NCBI GenBank assembly: GCA_039000515.1
Contig: JBCFYV010011164.1
Span: 34,795,021 to 34,859,020, forward strand
DNA: 64,000 nt
Direction of reading: 5' to 3'
From: Timema cristinae
Lineage: Eukaryota; Arthropoda; Insecta; Phasmatodea; Timematidae
Shown: piece by piece, positions 12,200-23,151 of the stretch
Layout: every line of letters begins with the position of its first letter
Numbering within the stretch: the stretch's first letter is position 1
Program-made: the position numbers and the translations under genes
Notes under the pieces: model-generated
Database searches by the model: none
The model's input: only the letters and a program-made list of their open reading frames with translations
What the model was told of the DNA's origin: nothing

Positions 12200-12940
12200 A
12201 ACAAATTTATGGATGCGGCACAATTTAACCACATGTTTGGTAGGATTTCATGGGCATGAAACTATTTACCTTCATGTTCGTCAAGATTTTCCAGACAAGA
12301 AAGGACCTAATTTGGAAAATACTTTAGTATAAATTATTACATGGGTGGCTTTTATCACAGACCTACAATAGGCTATCTACACCCAGCCAGACCTAAACAT
12401 ATTTTTAGATCATTGTATAAAATTTCCTTTAATGACACATACGTGTTAGTAATACATTTTAAACAGTAATTTATTTTTAATAGCTAAAATACAAACATAA
12501 TTTAAAATGCTATTTTCTTTTTGTAAGCATTACACTACTAATAAAGCCGCGTGGCTGACTCACTCACTGACACTAATGCCTATCCACTTCCAGATTAGCT
12601 AGAAACTTAAAATTTAGCAAACTTATAGCTTCTGGTCTATAACCAACCGGAATATTCCAAAACGTTAACAAATTAATTTTCAGCCCCGACCTTTCTTTGG
12701 AGGTCTCTTGTGGCTAAACGATAAGGTCTATCAAAAAGTGGCTCTGGAATTACATTAGTTTACATCCACCTGCAAAGAAAACTCATTGGGGGTTTGGAGG
12801 CGGCATCGCCAACGAGCAAAGCGAGCTATTTTTCTAAAAGTCCATTAACCCAACCGGTTAATTTTATAATAGACCTAAGAAAAATTTACAATATCTACAT
12901 CTCTTCCTGATAAGAAATATTATTTTATTTATTTGAAGTA
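12200..12940. other. spacer with a weak tRNA-like head and a CGAGCAAAGCGAG word
   Basis: The segment 12700-12740 (TGTGGCTAAACGATAAGG) resembles an A box, but no matching B box was found. CGAGCAAAGCGAGC at about 12815 recurs in similar form at 25026 (CGAGCATAGCGAGG). No gene was recognised. Confidence 0.35.
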
Positions 12941-12941
12941 T

Positions 12942-13172
12942 TTAACGTACACTTTCTGAACTGACTGATTATATTAGCCCGTGAATTATAAACTTAAATC
13001 TAAAACAGAGACATCATCCGGTCTCCAACCTTTAAACCATCAATGTGAAAGGGTATACCTTAATTTCACCAATGATACACTTTTCGGCCATACTAAGAAT
13101 CCAACCCAAGACCCTTAGCTCAATATACAGACATGCTACCAATTAAGCTAAGATATTGGACTGCGTGTGGAT
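12942..13172 (-). mobile_element. S3 SINE
   Basis: On the minus strand the tRNA-like head (CTTAGCTTAATTGGTAGC, A box) is followed by a body that ends TCAGTTCAGAAAGTGTACG, the S3 3' end. The same order of motifs is found at 50208-50450. Confidence 0.75.
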
Positions 13173-13289
13173 GATAATGGCATAAATATGTTATGTAAAT
13201 GTATATAAATAGTTTTAATCTAACCATAGTTTATATACATCGACGTTGTTGAATATTTTGCATAGGCTGCACCAATGGCAACGAAGATA

Positions 13290-13480
13290 TAAATGATATA
13301 CATGTCCTGTTTGTTTGCTGGTAGCTGATAGGTTTGGTTTCGAATTCAGGCTGGATGTAATACACTTTTTTTTAACAACTTTACACTCTCCTTGCATGCA
13401 AATGCAGATACACTTCCACTATATTATTCATTCATCAACTCTATTTCATTAGTATGAACATTATCCGATAGCGTGACCCG
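13290..13480 (+). mobile_element. S2 SINE, decayed 3' part
   Basis: A B-box-like TTCGAATTCAGGCTGGATGT is followed by ACTCTCCTTGCATGCAAATG and CAGATACACTTCC, which are S2 body motifs. The 3' end is degraded. Confidence 0.55.
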
Positions 13481-13676
13481 GTTGTAAGTTGTACAGCAAC
13501 GGTTTTTTTTTAATTAGCGAGTTCTTTTAAAGACTGTTAAAATATCACTATTACTACGTTTATAGAACTGTTAAAATACAAACCTAATAATAGCTTAGAT
13601 TGCTCATCGTGAAGCACATTAATGTATTTATCTGAATATCTTGGATTATTTTCTAGTTTTGCGTTAAGCGTGGATC

Positions 13677-14397
13677 CACACTGCATCGAACATTATGTGT
13701 TAACACGCGATAGAACAACACATTTTGGTGGGATCATGTGTCGAGCCCCATTGAGTTCATGTTTCCACACGAACATTTCATGGAACATGATCGAATAAAA
13801 TAATAACACTAACACATTACAATATTCGTTTCGCTGCCATGTTTCATGGAACCAATTGCATTAAACATTTTTCATTGCGCATGACCACCATATTGTTTCC
13901 TGGTCTGTCGAGCTTGAGAGTGGAGTGTGTTGGTTTAATCTGAAGCTAGTTTGCTGTCAAAGATAGTTTTGCTATTTTCTTGTCTTGTGGTAGCAGTATG
14001 TCAGTGCAAAAGTGGAAGAGAAACGATGTAGGCCTACTTACTAATTACTTAAATATAGAAAAACCTTTAATATTTGTGCAGAAGAGGCCTCCATTGTACT
14101 ATTTTAATTCTCAAGGACTAGCATAAACAAAGTTTTCGTCCATATTTTTTTAATGGGTAAATTAATTTACTTTTATCACATTCCTCTTCTTCATGAAGAA
14201 TCATCAAACAGTCCCACAACAACAAATCTACTTTCTTATCAATTTCCTCCATTTTGACAAATACAGAAAGAATGAGATAAGAATATGTTTGTTAAATCTT
14301 GCTCCATGATCAAAACCACCTTCACACAAATTTCTTCCATGACACGGAAACATTTTTATTATATCGTGTGTTAACACATAATGTCCGATGCAGTGTG
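13677..14397. mobile_element. DNA transposon derivative with 36-bp TIRs
   Basis: Positions 13677-13712 and the reverse complement of 14362-14397 match at 34 of 36 bases, beginning CACACTGCATCG and containing TTATGTGTTAACAC. The 721-bp interior has a start-like ATGTCAGTGCAAAAGTGGAA (13999) but no long frame. The TIR style and the interior resemble PIF/Harbinger derivatives, but no 3-bp TWA duplication was evident at these ends, so the superfamily is an inference. Confidence 0.75.
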
Positions 14398-14419
14398 CAG
14401 TGTTATTATTAACGATTAA

Positions 14420-14595
14420 TTAGGGGGCATAGGGATGAGATGAGTAGCATCCCCATTAACGTACGGGAACGAATTTGTAAGCCGCATGTGTAGAAACATC
14501 CCCAGTTCATCCAGCTGGAATTTGGGACACGTACAATGACAGGTAAAGTGCCATGCAAGTCTGATGCCTTAGATATTGTTCCACCACTGCGAGGT
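14420..14595 (-). mobile_element. possible S2 SINE, heavily decayed
   Basis: TAGGGATGAGATG, CCCCAGTTCATCCAGCTGGA and GTCTGATGCCTTAGA line up in order with S2 on the minus strand. The similarity is weak. Confidence 0.4.
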
Positions 14596-14599
14596 AAAT

Positions 14600-15122
14600 A
14601 CATCAGAGTTTATTACAAGATAGGCTATACTCTATCTACAAAGGAGTGCAGGTGAGTTTACAGCTATCAAAAGCTGCCAGATTACTTTTATGTATCCATT
14701 CACCAAACCACATGACCTGGAAACTATGTGTTGAGTTAGTATTATTTTTGGAATCAAAACCTTCACAACAAACAATTTGTTTTAAATTATGTTTTTTCTT
14801 TTAACTATTTTTACATCTTCTGATAGCTGTCAGTTACCAAAACTCCTATTGCGAATTAACTTTAGCTACAAGCACTTTTGACCACATGGTATAAGGTGCC
14901 ATGCCTGCAAGAGATTAGATTTAAGTTGAAGTGGACATAAATATTTGATTCTTACCTACAAGCAATGTAAGTGGTTTTCCAATATGTTATTTATCAAAGT
15001 GATTTTATCTTATTTTCTCTACACTTATTCTAACAGAACCTTTATTTTCCCTTGCCGATGATATTTTCCGCCCCACCACATCCTACAAACCCGGGTTATA
15101 CGCATTTTAATATTTCTAATAC
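14600..15122. other. AT-rich spacer, nothing recognised
   Basis: No gene or repeat signature was seen. Confidence 0.5.
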
Positions 15123-15148
15123 CTGTTTCATGGCCGAATGGTCTAAGG
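15123..15148 (+). mobile_element. S2a SINE, head part (split by a hAT insertion)
   Basis: TTTCATGGCCGAATGGTCTA is the S2 A-box region. It breaks after GTCTAAGG (15141-15148) and the SINE resumes at 16519. Confidence 0.8.
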
Positions 15149-16518
15149 CAGCGGTCCCCAAACTCTCTCGACTCACGAGCCCCTTTCAAAAACATCTGAG
15201 TTGCACGAACCCTCTGGAAATATCCATAGCCACGCACTTAATTTTATACCTATTTATTAATTGCAATCAAAATGTTTAATACCTACCATAGCTCGATAGG
15301 TACTTTGGGATACCTTATCAAATATAATGAAATAATATTGAAACTACTTAAGTAAAATTTCAAATAATCATACATTTGTTTTAAAAATTAAAACTAAAAT
15401 TAAATAAGCAAAGTACTGTAGTAAAATTTTCCTATCTTTACTGTCACATTATTACTACATTTCAAATGTTTTTTCAAAATGTTACTGGAAATTGATGCTT
15501 TGACATAACTGAAATAGCCTCCTTTAATCACAGAATTCCATGCCGATTTAAGTTTGAAATTTTTTAACAAGTTTTAACAGCTACTTACCTCTTCACGTGA
15601 CTTGGTGAGAAAGATGCGCTTGCTTTTGATGGCACAGAGCTTTAAAGTCAGGAACCACAGATGATAAATAAAGTCTCAGGTCACTTTCAGAACTGAGCCT
15701 GTTTTTGTATTTATTTTTCAAATGGGCATTTGAAGAGTATCTTCTCGCTCAAATATGTAGAATAAAATGTTAACAAAGCTTTAGTAGCTTTATTCTCTAG
15801 AAATGTGAAATCCTCCTTTAAACTTAACCAGAAACCAATTAATAAAAAGTATTTATAGCTTTTCTTTAATTAAAAATCATGGAAATTTCAACGAGCTTCT
15901 CTTTTTCACTCACGCTTAATGTAGAGGATTTCAAAACTGCTATTTCTTCCAGGGTATGTGAATTTAATTGTTATTATTGGACATGGCTGAGAAATATTCT
16001 CTGAAGGTTTTTCCAAGTCCCTTCAAGTGTTTTATAACCACGTCCTTTATTTACATTTTCTTCCAAAGAAAGCTGATTTTTTACCCTTAAGTCGTGAAGG
16101 GTATCAAAACACTCCATTTTATTGCTAATTAAACACGTTTCCCATTATTATTTTTTATGAATGACTTGATACATTCTTGCACAGTAAAAACGTTAATATT
16201 TGACCCCATAAGAGAGAGGTTTAAACTGTTCATTTTGAGAAAATGTCTACCAAATAGGCCAAAGCCTGGAGCCACATTTGATCTTGCATGCACTTTTCTT
16301 TGTGAAATGGATGGTTGGTAAGAAAAATGAATACTTCGTGTTTAAGTTCAAACAATCTTATAAGAATTTTACTAGAGAAACCACCGACTCAATGTAAATA
16401 TTTCCCCTTTCCTCACAAAGTGCTGTAAAAATCCGCCATTAAAGAAATATTTTGGCGAACCCCTTGGAAGATTTCGCGGAACCCTAGGGGCTCGTGAACC
16501 ACAGTTTTGGAACCATCG
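15149..16518 (-). mobile_element. hAT element with transposase remnant, in an S2 A box
   Basis: The ends CAGCGGTCCCCAAACT (left) and CGATGGTTCCAAAACT (right, reverse complement) form a standard hAT TIR. The 8-bp duplication GTCTAAGG / GTTTAAGG (15141-15148, 16519-16526) carries central TA as in Buster-type hATs. The 1370-bp element still encodes the transposase C-terminus on the minus strand, and the subterminal CACGAGCCCC is repeated at both ends. It is the youngest-looking and most informative hAT of the window, but its protein is broken upstream. Confidence 0.85.
15600..15718 (-). pseudogene. hAT transposase C-terminal remnant
   Basis: One minus-strand frame reads NKYKNRLSSESDLRLYLSSV followed by VPDFKALCHQKQAHLSH. 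This is the characteristic end of hAT transposases related to ZBED5/SCAND3-type proteins (NKYR.RL..E.DLR..LS...P....L...KQAH.SH), which closes the hAT dimerisation (C-terminal) domain. The rest of the protein, including the catalytic DDE residues and the BED finger, is not readable in the remaining element, so this is a deletion derivative. Confidence 0.8.
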
Positions 16519-16742
16519 GTTTAAGGAATCACTCTCGTAATTATTAGACTGCTGATAACAGAGAGATTGGGGTTAGAATCCCGGTCGGGTCTACTAGGGG
16601 TGGTTTTTCCTAAATGTTTTCAATTATTCTTTCATGGAAATGCGGATACACTTCCTCTATATTCAACATTCCTCGACCCTAACACATTAGGGTAATTAGT
16701 ACAGATGTGAAGAGCCCGCAGCAGTAGTAGGACACGGTGATA
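16519..16742 (+). mobile_element. S2a SINE, body part (continues 15123-15148)
   Basis: After the duplicated GTTTAAGG it reads TCACTCTCGTAATTATTAGA, a B box (GGGGTTAGAATCCC), the GGTGGTTTTTCC motif, ATGCGGATACACTTCC and a decayed 3' end. Confidence 0.85.
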
Positions 16743-16759
16743 GAAATGGACCAAAAACA

Positions 16760-16880
16760 CACGCTAATATAGTAGAGAAGAGGAAGGTGGAATTTAGTGA
16801 TACTTACGTAGAGGAAAAGTGGGAAACTATTTAGCAGATTCAGTACGCCCAACCAGATTCGAACCACAACCTATAAACCA
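16760..16880 (-). mobile_element. S2 SINE fragment
   Basis: Minus-strand S2 body: GGTTCGAATCTGGTTGGGCG (B box) to ATATTAGCGT. It lies tail to tail with the previous copy. Confidence 0.65.
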
Positions 16881-16899
16881 AACTATTCAATATTAATAT

Positions 16900-17384
16900 T
16901 CAGTACAAGTGCCCATCGACGTGAGCTACCTGGTAATATGTTTTGTGTTAAATGTGATAACTCAATTAAATAAAGATGGACTGCATTTATTTCGAAACCT
17001 AGAACCGTTTTCCTGCCGGAACTTGCGTTTGGAGCCAACCTGTACATTTATTCTCCCCACCCAAGTGTTTATTATCGGGTGCTAATGGAAGCGTAAGAGC
17101 AGTAGCTCTGAGGCGCTAATTGCTATCAAAGATGTTGAATAGTCTGCCGACAAATGAGCTCCCTTTTACTCACATGGAAACCTTCAATGACTCGAGACAA
17201 ACAGGAATTCTTTCGTAGGTTATGGTCCGAGTGTGGAACGGTAGGTCTAGTGTCGAGATCGAGTTAGGTTATCGAACACGAGACTCGGTAACACACTTCG
17301 ACGTTCACGACGTCCAAAACATCATTCTTGCGATGGGATTGTTTGCCGGTCACGGGAAAAGCCGTTTTTTAAGCCTTTTCTGGT
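16900..17384. other. spacer; moderately GC-rich part, nothing recognised
   Basis: Between about 17000 and 17380 the composition is less AT-rich and there is a short open frame from 17222, but it matches no family I know and is probably not a gene. Confidence 0.4.
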
Positions 17385-17527
17385 GTAATGAGTGTTATTT
17401 CCTAAATGCACCCCCCCCCCTCTCATCCTACAAGAGCGCGGGTACATTAATTTTAAATTATATTATCCTCATTATTACCCCCTCCTTAATGTAAATATTC
17501 TGATAGCCCGAACAGGTAGTAAGAGTA
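17385..17527 (+). mobile_element. S2 SINE, 3' part, diverged
   Basis: TTTCCTAAATG, then a poly-C run, GCGGGTACATT, CCTCATT and the shared end (GATAGCCCGAACAGGTAGTA) occur in S2 order. The head is lost. Confidence 0.6.
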
Positions 17528-17560
17528 TATAAAATTATTTCGAGTAGGCCTAATATTAAT

Positions 17561-17837
17561 TAGCCTATGTGGTTTAGGGGTAAGGTGTCAGACTTCTATG
17601 CTGGCGGCCGGGGTTCAATCCTCGGTCCCGGCACAGATTTATCTGATTTCCAAACCCTTCCTTCACCTCTGACAAGATATCTTGTGAATGTGGGGAATTC
17701 TAGGCCTCCACCGTGGTTCGGATTCCACATTAAACTGTAGGTCCTTCATTTCATCTCACAATCACCCTACCATTACACATTAGCGTAAGTGCGTATAACC
17801 CGAACGGGTAATAAGACGCGGTGCTAATAATAATATA
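17561..17837 (+). mobile_element. S1 SINE
   Basis: A box (TGTGGTTTAGGGGTAAGG), B box (GGGGTTCAATCC), GCACAGATTTATCTGATT and GCGTATAACCCGAACGGGTA are all present. The tail is only a few AAT units. The next 40 bp (to 17872) look like the 3' end of a hAT element (TTTTGAGAACCACTG). Confidence 0.9.
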
Positions 17838-18488
17838 GGGTTCCATGTGGTAAAACATTTTGAGAACCACTGGATTGTAACCCACCAAAGTAAGATTGCT
17901 ACATTTTAGGGTAAATTGAGTATATGTGCAGTCTGATGTTCACAGGAAGCACATTAATTCAAAACTGGAAACTCGTGTTGACACAATGGTGGGAGTACAA
18001 ATATTGGGTTTACTATTGTATTTATATTTTTAGTCTGTATACATATAAATTCATTATACTGTTGTCTATAAGAAAGTATTATTGGAAACATTTAATAACT
18101 TTATGATTAATAAGTCAAATAAAACATATTTCTAGAATGCCAAATTTTAGTCAATTTCAATCAATGTTATTAGTAAAAAGTTTGCCTCCTAAACAAATCA
18201 GGGTGTATGTATGTACAGTAAATACACAAATAATTTCATAAAAGGATTTTCTATATAAATTTTGCTAGATGTACGAATATTAACTATTCTCAAAACAAGG
18301 ATAAACACAATGACAGGGTGAGTGCTTGTCGTATTTTTGGCTGTATTTTCTACTTCTGTTTTTATTTCGTGATAGCTGCCATTATTGTTTGAATATAAGT
18401 TTATATACCAAAATAAGAACGAAATCATTACCTATGTGCATGGGACATAGCCATAGGTGGTTTTCTGTTGATCCTTTACCAACACTAG
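17838..18488. other. AT-rich spacer, possible hAT end at its left edge
   Basis: GGGTTCCATGTGGTAAAACA then TTTTGAGAACCACTG (17837-17872) resembles a hAT 3' terminus. The partner end was not found. Nothing else was recognised. Confidence 0.4.
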
Positions 18489-18489
18489 T

Positions 18490-18585
18490 GCTCACATGCT
18501 ATAAGACATCAATCTTGCAATGGGTTAGATCACTGGTCACCACGAGGTTGAGTTCGAATCTCATTCGGGTGCGGTTTAAGTAGTT
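18490..18585 (+). mobile_element. tRNA-like SINE head, S2-related
   Basis: GCTATAAGACATCAATCTTG then GAGTTCGAATCTCATTCGGG (B box) followed by GTGCGG match the S2 head. The body that follows is not clear. Confidence 0.5.
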
Positions 18586-18589
18586 TCAC

Positions 18590-19056
18590 ACATGTGTATC
18601 ACCTCTATAATTTTACAGTCCTTTCTTCAAGCTAATGAGGGTGCATTTTATCTTATCCAACTTCTTAATATTCATCATTCACTGCTTTCAGATTAAGCTG
18701 TTAAAAACCATAGAGTTAAATGTTCTAATGAAAAAATTATTTTTATAAGAAAGGTGGTGAGACACTTATTTTAAATATACCTCTTCTCATTCTGTGTTCT
18801 TAGGTTAGTGTAGGCTTAACACTTTTCAAACTAGCAATTTTAATTATTCGAAATATTATTTTTTGTGGATCGTGCCCAAACTAAAATTAGAAGTCATTTT
18901 TCTTGCTGGTTCGAGTCAGAGAGCTGGTGGTAGCCCTCGATGCGAGATCAGACGTTTTGTGATGTTTGTGCAAATATTGTAGCTCAAGATGCTTTTTTTT
19001 TAAAGACTCAACCTCTTTTTTACAACATCGGGAAGGTATTTATAGCAACCCTAGTT
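18590..19056. other. AT-rich spacer, nothing recognised
   Basis: No gene or repeat signature was seen. Confidence 0.5.
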
Positions 19057-19082
19057 CACTTCGGTTGATGCACGGTCTTAGG
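19057..19082 (+). mobile_element. S2a SINE, head part (split by a hAT insertion)
   Basis: ACTTCGGTTGATGCACGGTC is a diverged S2 head ending at GTCTTAGG (19075-19082). The SINE resumes at 19553. Confidence 0.7.
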
Positions 19083-19552
19083 CGGAGGCCAACCCCTCGG
19101 GCGCCCTCTTGACAGATTTTAGGCGAGTTTAGGCGCCCACCTTATGTTTTGTAATTTTGTACATTTTATGTCAAATAGTTTTGTTTGATAAATAACAGGA
19201 TGTTTGTCAAGTATTATTTGAAATTAAACTTATTTGTTATGTAGTCCTCGTTAGTCCTAAATTTATTATTCCATTAATATCTTCATAAATAAGTTTTTAA
19301 CAATAAGACCACTTTGTAAAATGCCTCAAAATTTGAGGTTCAAATATTTAAATATGAAGACTGATAATGTTATAATTTATGTTTTGTTTATTACATTTAA
19401 AATATGTGTATTCTCAACTTGTCACTAATAAACACATAAATAAAAGGTGAAAATTCAAATGTAAAAATCGACATTTTTCTTGGCGCCCCCAGATTAAAAC
19501 ATACCGTATTTAGGAAAAAATGTCTTTATGCTTAAAAGGTTGCTGACCCCTG
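19083..19552. mobile_element. hAT MITE, 470 bp, in an S2 A box
   Basis: The right end, read as its reverse complement, is CAGGGGTCAGCAACC, a well-known hAT terminus. The left end CGGAGGCCAACCCCTC is its diverged partner. GCGCC-rich subterminal words occur at both ends (GGGCGCCCTC, GGCGCCCCC). The duplication GTCTTAGG / GTTTAAGG lies at exactly the same place in the SINE head as the one at 15141. No coding capacity. Confidence 0.75.
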
Positions 19553-19782
19553 GTTTAAGGCGTCACTCTTGAAATAGACTAGACTGCTGATGAGCAAGAG
19601 ATCAAGGTTTGATTTCGGTTGGGTGTACTGGGGGTAGTTTTTCCTAAATTGGTTTCCAATCTTCATCTGTGCAAACACAGGTACATTTCCTCTAAATTAA
19701 ACTTCTCTCATCCTTAACAAATTAGTGTAATTAGTACAAAGGCGTACAACATCAATGGGTAGTAAGATGCGGTGCAAAAACA
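19553..19782 (+). mobile_element. S2a SINE, body part (continues 19057-19082)
   Basis: GTTTAAGGCGTCACTCTTGA, ATAGACTAGACTGCTGATGA, GGTGTACTGGGGGTAGTTTT and the shared end (AATGGGTAGTAAGATGCGGT) follow in S2 order. Confidence 0.85.
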
Positions 19783-19789
19783 AAAAGAA

Positions 19790-20936
19790 TAGCGTCCATA
19801 CATTTACAGACCAGCGTGAATTATTGCGGTTTCAGTTATTGAAGTTTTGTAAACTTTAATATGATAATCCTCCATTTCCACATGTTATAACTAGGCTTCA
19901 TCAGAGTAGGTTTGACGACCATTTATCTTGTAGTTCTATCAGGCTGGAAGCCACCACAGGAAAATACTTATTCCTAATTATCCAGCTAAATACTTTGACC
20001 TTACGTTTCCAACACTAAAAATTTGTAATTCCAAAAGTTCAATGTTAGTCACAAATATATCTAATTTCATTGCTTGCCATATTTCTAGTTCTTAAATTCA
20101 AATAGTCAAGTTAAGTAAATATATGTATATTTGTAAGTTTCAATTTTTTAATGAGTGACTGGCTAAATACTGCTCTGCCAACACCATGGATTATTTTTGC
20201 TGAGACTCCAAATGAAATGTCAAACACTCGACCAAGGACGATTTAATTCGTCGACACGCCTTAAGAGAACCTTCACTAAAACAGTATCAATAAAAAAGAA
20301 AAAGTAACTTTAAAAAAGTACAATCGTAAAGGTTGGCGCGGCATTGGCTTTTGTTTAAGGGTTGTGAAAATACGGGGTGGGTGGGCGTGCAGGTGTTCTA
20401 GGGTCTAAGTTCGTCCGTCTGTCTATCTGTCTATCTACACTGGGAGGTCTTCCGTGCTGTGAACTACTGCGACCGACTCACGTTGGGAGGGTGGGATACT
20501 CCGTCACTTCGTGGCAAACATTGTGGATGCATCTCACACCTTTTCCGTGGAGATATACGGCCATCGCGGGACAGAATAAAACACACACAGCTAACTTAGG
20601 CCTAAAGAAAAAAAAAAGACTTGTTTTTTCTTTCAATTATGACAAAGTTGGTATACCAAGCTGAGGAAGATAAAGAGTTTAGCGTGTTGCATATCAACTA
20701 CCAACATTACCACCGAACTCATAAAACAATCATTAATACTTTTATTACTTTGTGTTTCCTGACAACTAGAAATTTTGTAGTTTTTTAAAAACATATATAT
20801 CCAACATGCTTTTTTTTTAATATACACACCTATCAAAACACTATTAACAAACTTGAAACACGATTTACAAACTGGCTTTAAAATAAGATAATACAATTAA
20901 AACACATCTGATTATTTTTATTAAGATCAACTTTGC
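19790..20936. other. spacer with a less AT-rich block at 20330-20600
   Basis: The block contains CGTCCGTCTGTCTATCTGTC (20412-20431), similar to the CCGTCTGTCTGT word in the R repeats, but no further R similarity was seen. No plausible gene. Confidence 0.4.
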
Positions 20937-20937
20937 C

Positions 20938-21189
20938 TACTGTGGTGGCCGCATGGTCTAAAGTGTCACTCACACAGTAGACTAGACTGCCAAAGACAGG
21001 GAAATCGGAGGGCTCAAAACCTAGTCGGATGTATTGGGGGTGGTTTTCCCTAAATTGTTTTTCACTCTCCCTCCATGCCAATGTGTGTACACACTCTCAA
21101 GTTAAACCTTCCTCATCCATAACACATCAGGGTAGAAGGCTAGTACATATGCGTATAGTCTGAGCAGATAATAAGTCGTGGTGTTAAAA
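20938..21189 (+). mobile_element. S2a SINE, near full length
   Basis: Head GTGGTGGCCGCATGGTCTAA, anticodon-arm region AGTAGACTAGACTGCC, GGATGTATTGGGGGTGGTTT, CTCCCTCCATGCCAATGTG and an end reading ATAATAAGTCGTGGTGTTAA. This is the least damaged uninterrupted 2a head. Confidence 0.88.
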
Positions 21190-21319
21190 AATAGATACAC
21201 TTTTTAACGTACATTAGGGTGTACATTGGTTAGTTTCGTTTTATCTGGTGCGTCGGTGAGTGAGAGGCCAGGCTTAGAAACACATACAAATGTTATGATT
21301 TTTTGTACTTTTTAATTAT

Positions 21320-21442
21320 TTACTACTTTCTCCCACATACAAATGCAGATGCACTTACAATAATATTATACCTTATTCTTTCCTACACCATTACTGTAAA
21401 TATTCGAATAGTTCAGATGGGTTCTAAGACGTGGAACAGGTA
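21320..21442 (+). mobile_element. S2 SINE, 3' part
   Basis: ACTTTCTCCCACATACAAAT, GCAGATGCACTTACA, CCATTACTGTAAATATTCGA and GGGTTCTAAGACGTGG are S2 body and tail motifs in order. Confidence 0.6.
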
Positions 21443-21444
21443 AA

Positions 21445-22558
21445 ACATATATAATTATTTTAGATTAATACTTTTAAACTGTAAAGAGCCACCGAGGTTA
21501 AATTTGGGCTCTTACAGATGTGTAAGCCTACTTAAAAATATTTTAAGCTTAGTGAGATGGAATAGAATGGAACTCAATCTAACACCAGTGTATTTACAAA
21601 ACAAATTATAACAAAATATTGTTGGAACAAGTTAAATTGAGTAATGCAACAGTATATCCAGTTTTAGCTTAATTTTCTACATAAAGCAGTTTTCGAATAT
21701 TGAAATGAACTTAATGGAATTTGAAGAGAAACATTTTGAATCAAGAGACAAATTATCTACATTAAATTTCACGAAGCCCATGACCAAATAATATTAAATA
21801 ACTATACAAATTAGGGGCCTACAACTTCTGTTTGGAAAAGCAAACTAGATGTGTACACTGATGCATTATTTTATTAAATTTATAGAAATAAAATGCTTTA
21901 AAATCAGCAAAAAATACGTTCCCTTCTACTCCGACTGAGGGTTACTTGACAGCGAGACTTCTATTACATATGATGCACCAACATAATACGAGTTTTCATT
22001 TTGTAATTGTATAGAGCTTGGATTAAATTAATAAAAACACCTTCAGTCACAAAATAGCAGAAAGATGCAATTTATGAAGCTGATATTAATTTTTGAGTAA
22101 TCTCCTTGACAATAGAATGTCGTTATAAAATTGGATATTCTATCTGTTACCTAATTGGAGAGGGGAAAATGTGCTCTATCTGACAGAATAAATTAGCTTA
22201 GAACATCAGCATTTTCATTTTACACATCAATAAATTGTCTGCGAGATTTCATTCGACAGACCTTATCATTGTCTTACACCTTGAACCAACTCCTAGGTTC
22301 CTTGATCCAACCATCTCCCAACTACTTCCTTGAATCATTATAAAGTTGAAAAACGTATCACAGAGGAAAATTCGAGTAATTACTGTACGATAGCAAAGCT
22401 TAGAGAGGAATAATGTATCTGCTGTCATATTAGTGTCAGTTCTAAGAAATAAGAACATATTCGTAAATTGCATCTGACTTTTTTCTTTCAATTAAAACCT
22501 AGTTCTCCACAGTAACAATTTTGAAAACACTCACACGACATTGATGAATTCTGTGGAT
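21445..22558. other. AT-rich spacer, no gene seen
   Basis: Short minus-strand frames occur (for example 22249-22491) but none matches a known family. Probably non-coding. Confidence 0.45.
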
Positions 22559-22559
22559 A

Positions 22560-22748
22560 GGACTTTACAAGGTTTCAACCCGTTAGCGAACTGCAGGCTC
22601 AATGGAGGGTAAAAAAGCTGCCACTCGCATGTTCTTTGGTGTTTATTCCTGCCTCCCCTGATATGTTGAACTCTACAACACTGTGTTGTTGATGTTGCCA
22701 ACATTATCTTCCCGTAGCTTCAAAGTGAGCGGGATGGTTTGAAAACCA
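22560..22748. mobile_element. possible short hAT MITE
   Basis: Left AAGGTTTCAACCCG and right, reverse complement, GGTTTTCAAACCATCCCG resemble a hAT TIR. The flanks GACTTTAC and CACTATAC match at 6 of 8. The evidence is thin. Confidence 0.35.
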
Positions 22749-22932
22749 CTATACTTGAAGAAAGAGAAGATAATAATTTCTCTGTGAGGCTGGTCCTAGA
22801 CGTAACATTAACTGAGCAATATTAACTACACATGTCTATCGCTCAGGTACAAGATTTGTGCAAGTCATCCACTAGATGATACAAGCACATCGCTTCAAGT
22901 TCAGCTCAGTTGTGAACATTTCAGTTTGAATT

Positions 22933-23151
22933 ATGTCAGAAGTAGAGGAATTTGCACTTGCCGCAGTAGCTATGGCTATAAATATAAATAAGAAATCTAT
23001 TGGTTCATAATGTGATCAGAGGTGGTGTAAAACATGGCTGGGTAAGAGAAAAGCCTACTCTCACATCAACTTATTAAAATAGTTGAAAACATTGTCTAAC
23101 GATTGGCATAACTACTTGCGAATGGACGTAGACTAATTTGAAGGTTTTGTC
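22933..23151 (+). pseudogene. PIF/Harbinger transposase N-terminal pseudogene
   Basis: A single frame of 73 codons begins MSEVEEFALAAVAMAININK and continues WCKTWLGKRKAYSHINLL and LSNDWHNYLRMDVD. The W...WL..R..Y.H.NLL and DWHNYLRM motifs mark the N-terminal region of animal PIF/Harbinger (HARBI1-like) transposases, upstream of the catalytic DDE domain. Three in-frame stops (codons 26, 50 and 68) have accumulated without a frameshift, so it decayed mainly by point mutation. The frame stops resembling the family after codon 73 and no DDE domain follows, which points to an internally deleted copy. Its terminal repeats were not identified with confidence. Confidence 0.82.

Noticed and set aside
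16505..16520. TTTTGGAACCATC as part of a homeodomain WFQN exon (minus strand)
   Set aside because: It is the hAT terminal repeat; the neighbouring codons do not continue as NRRAKWKK.
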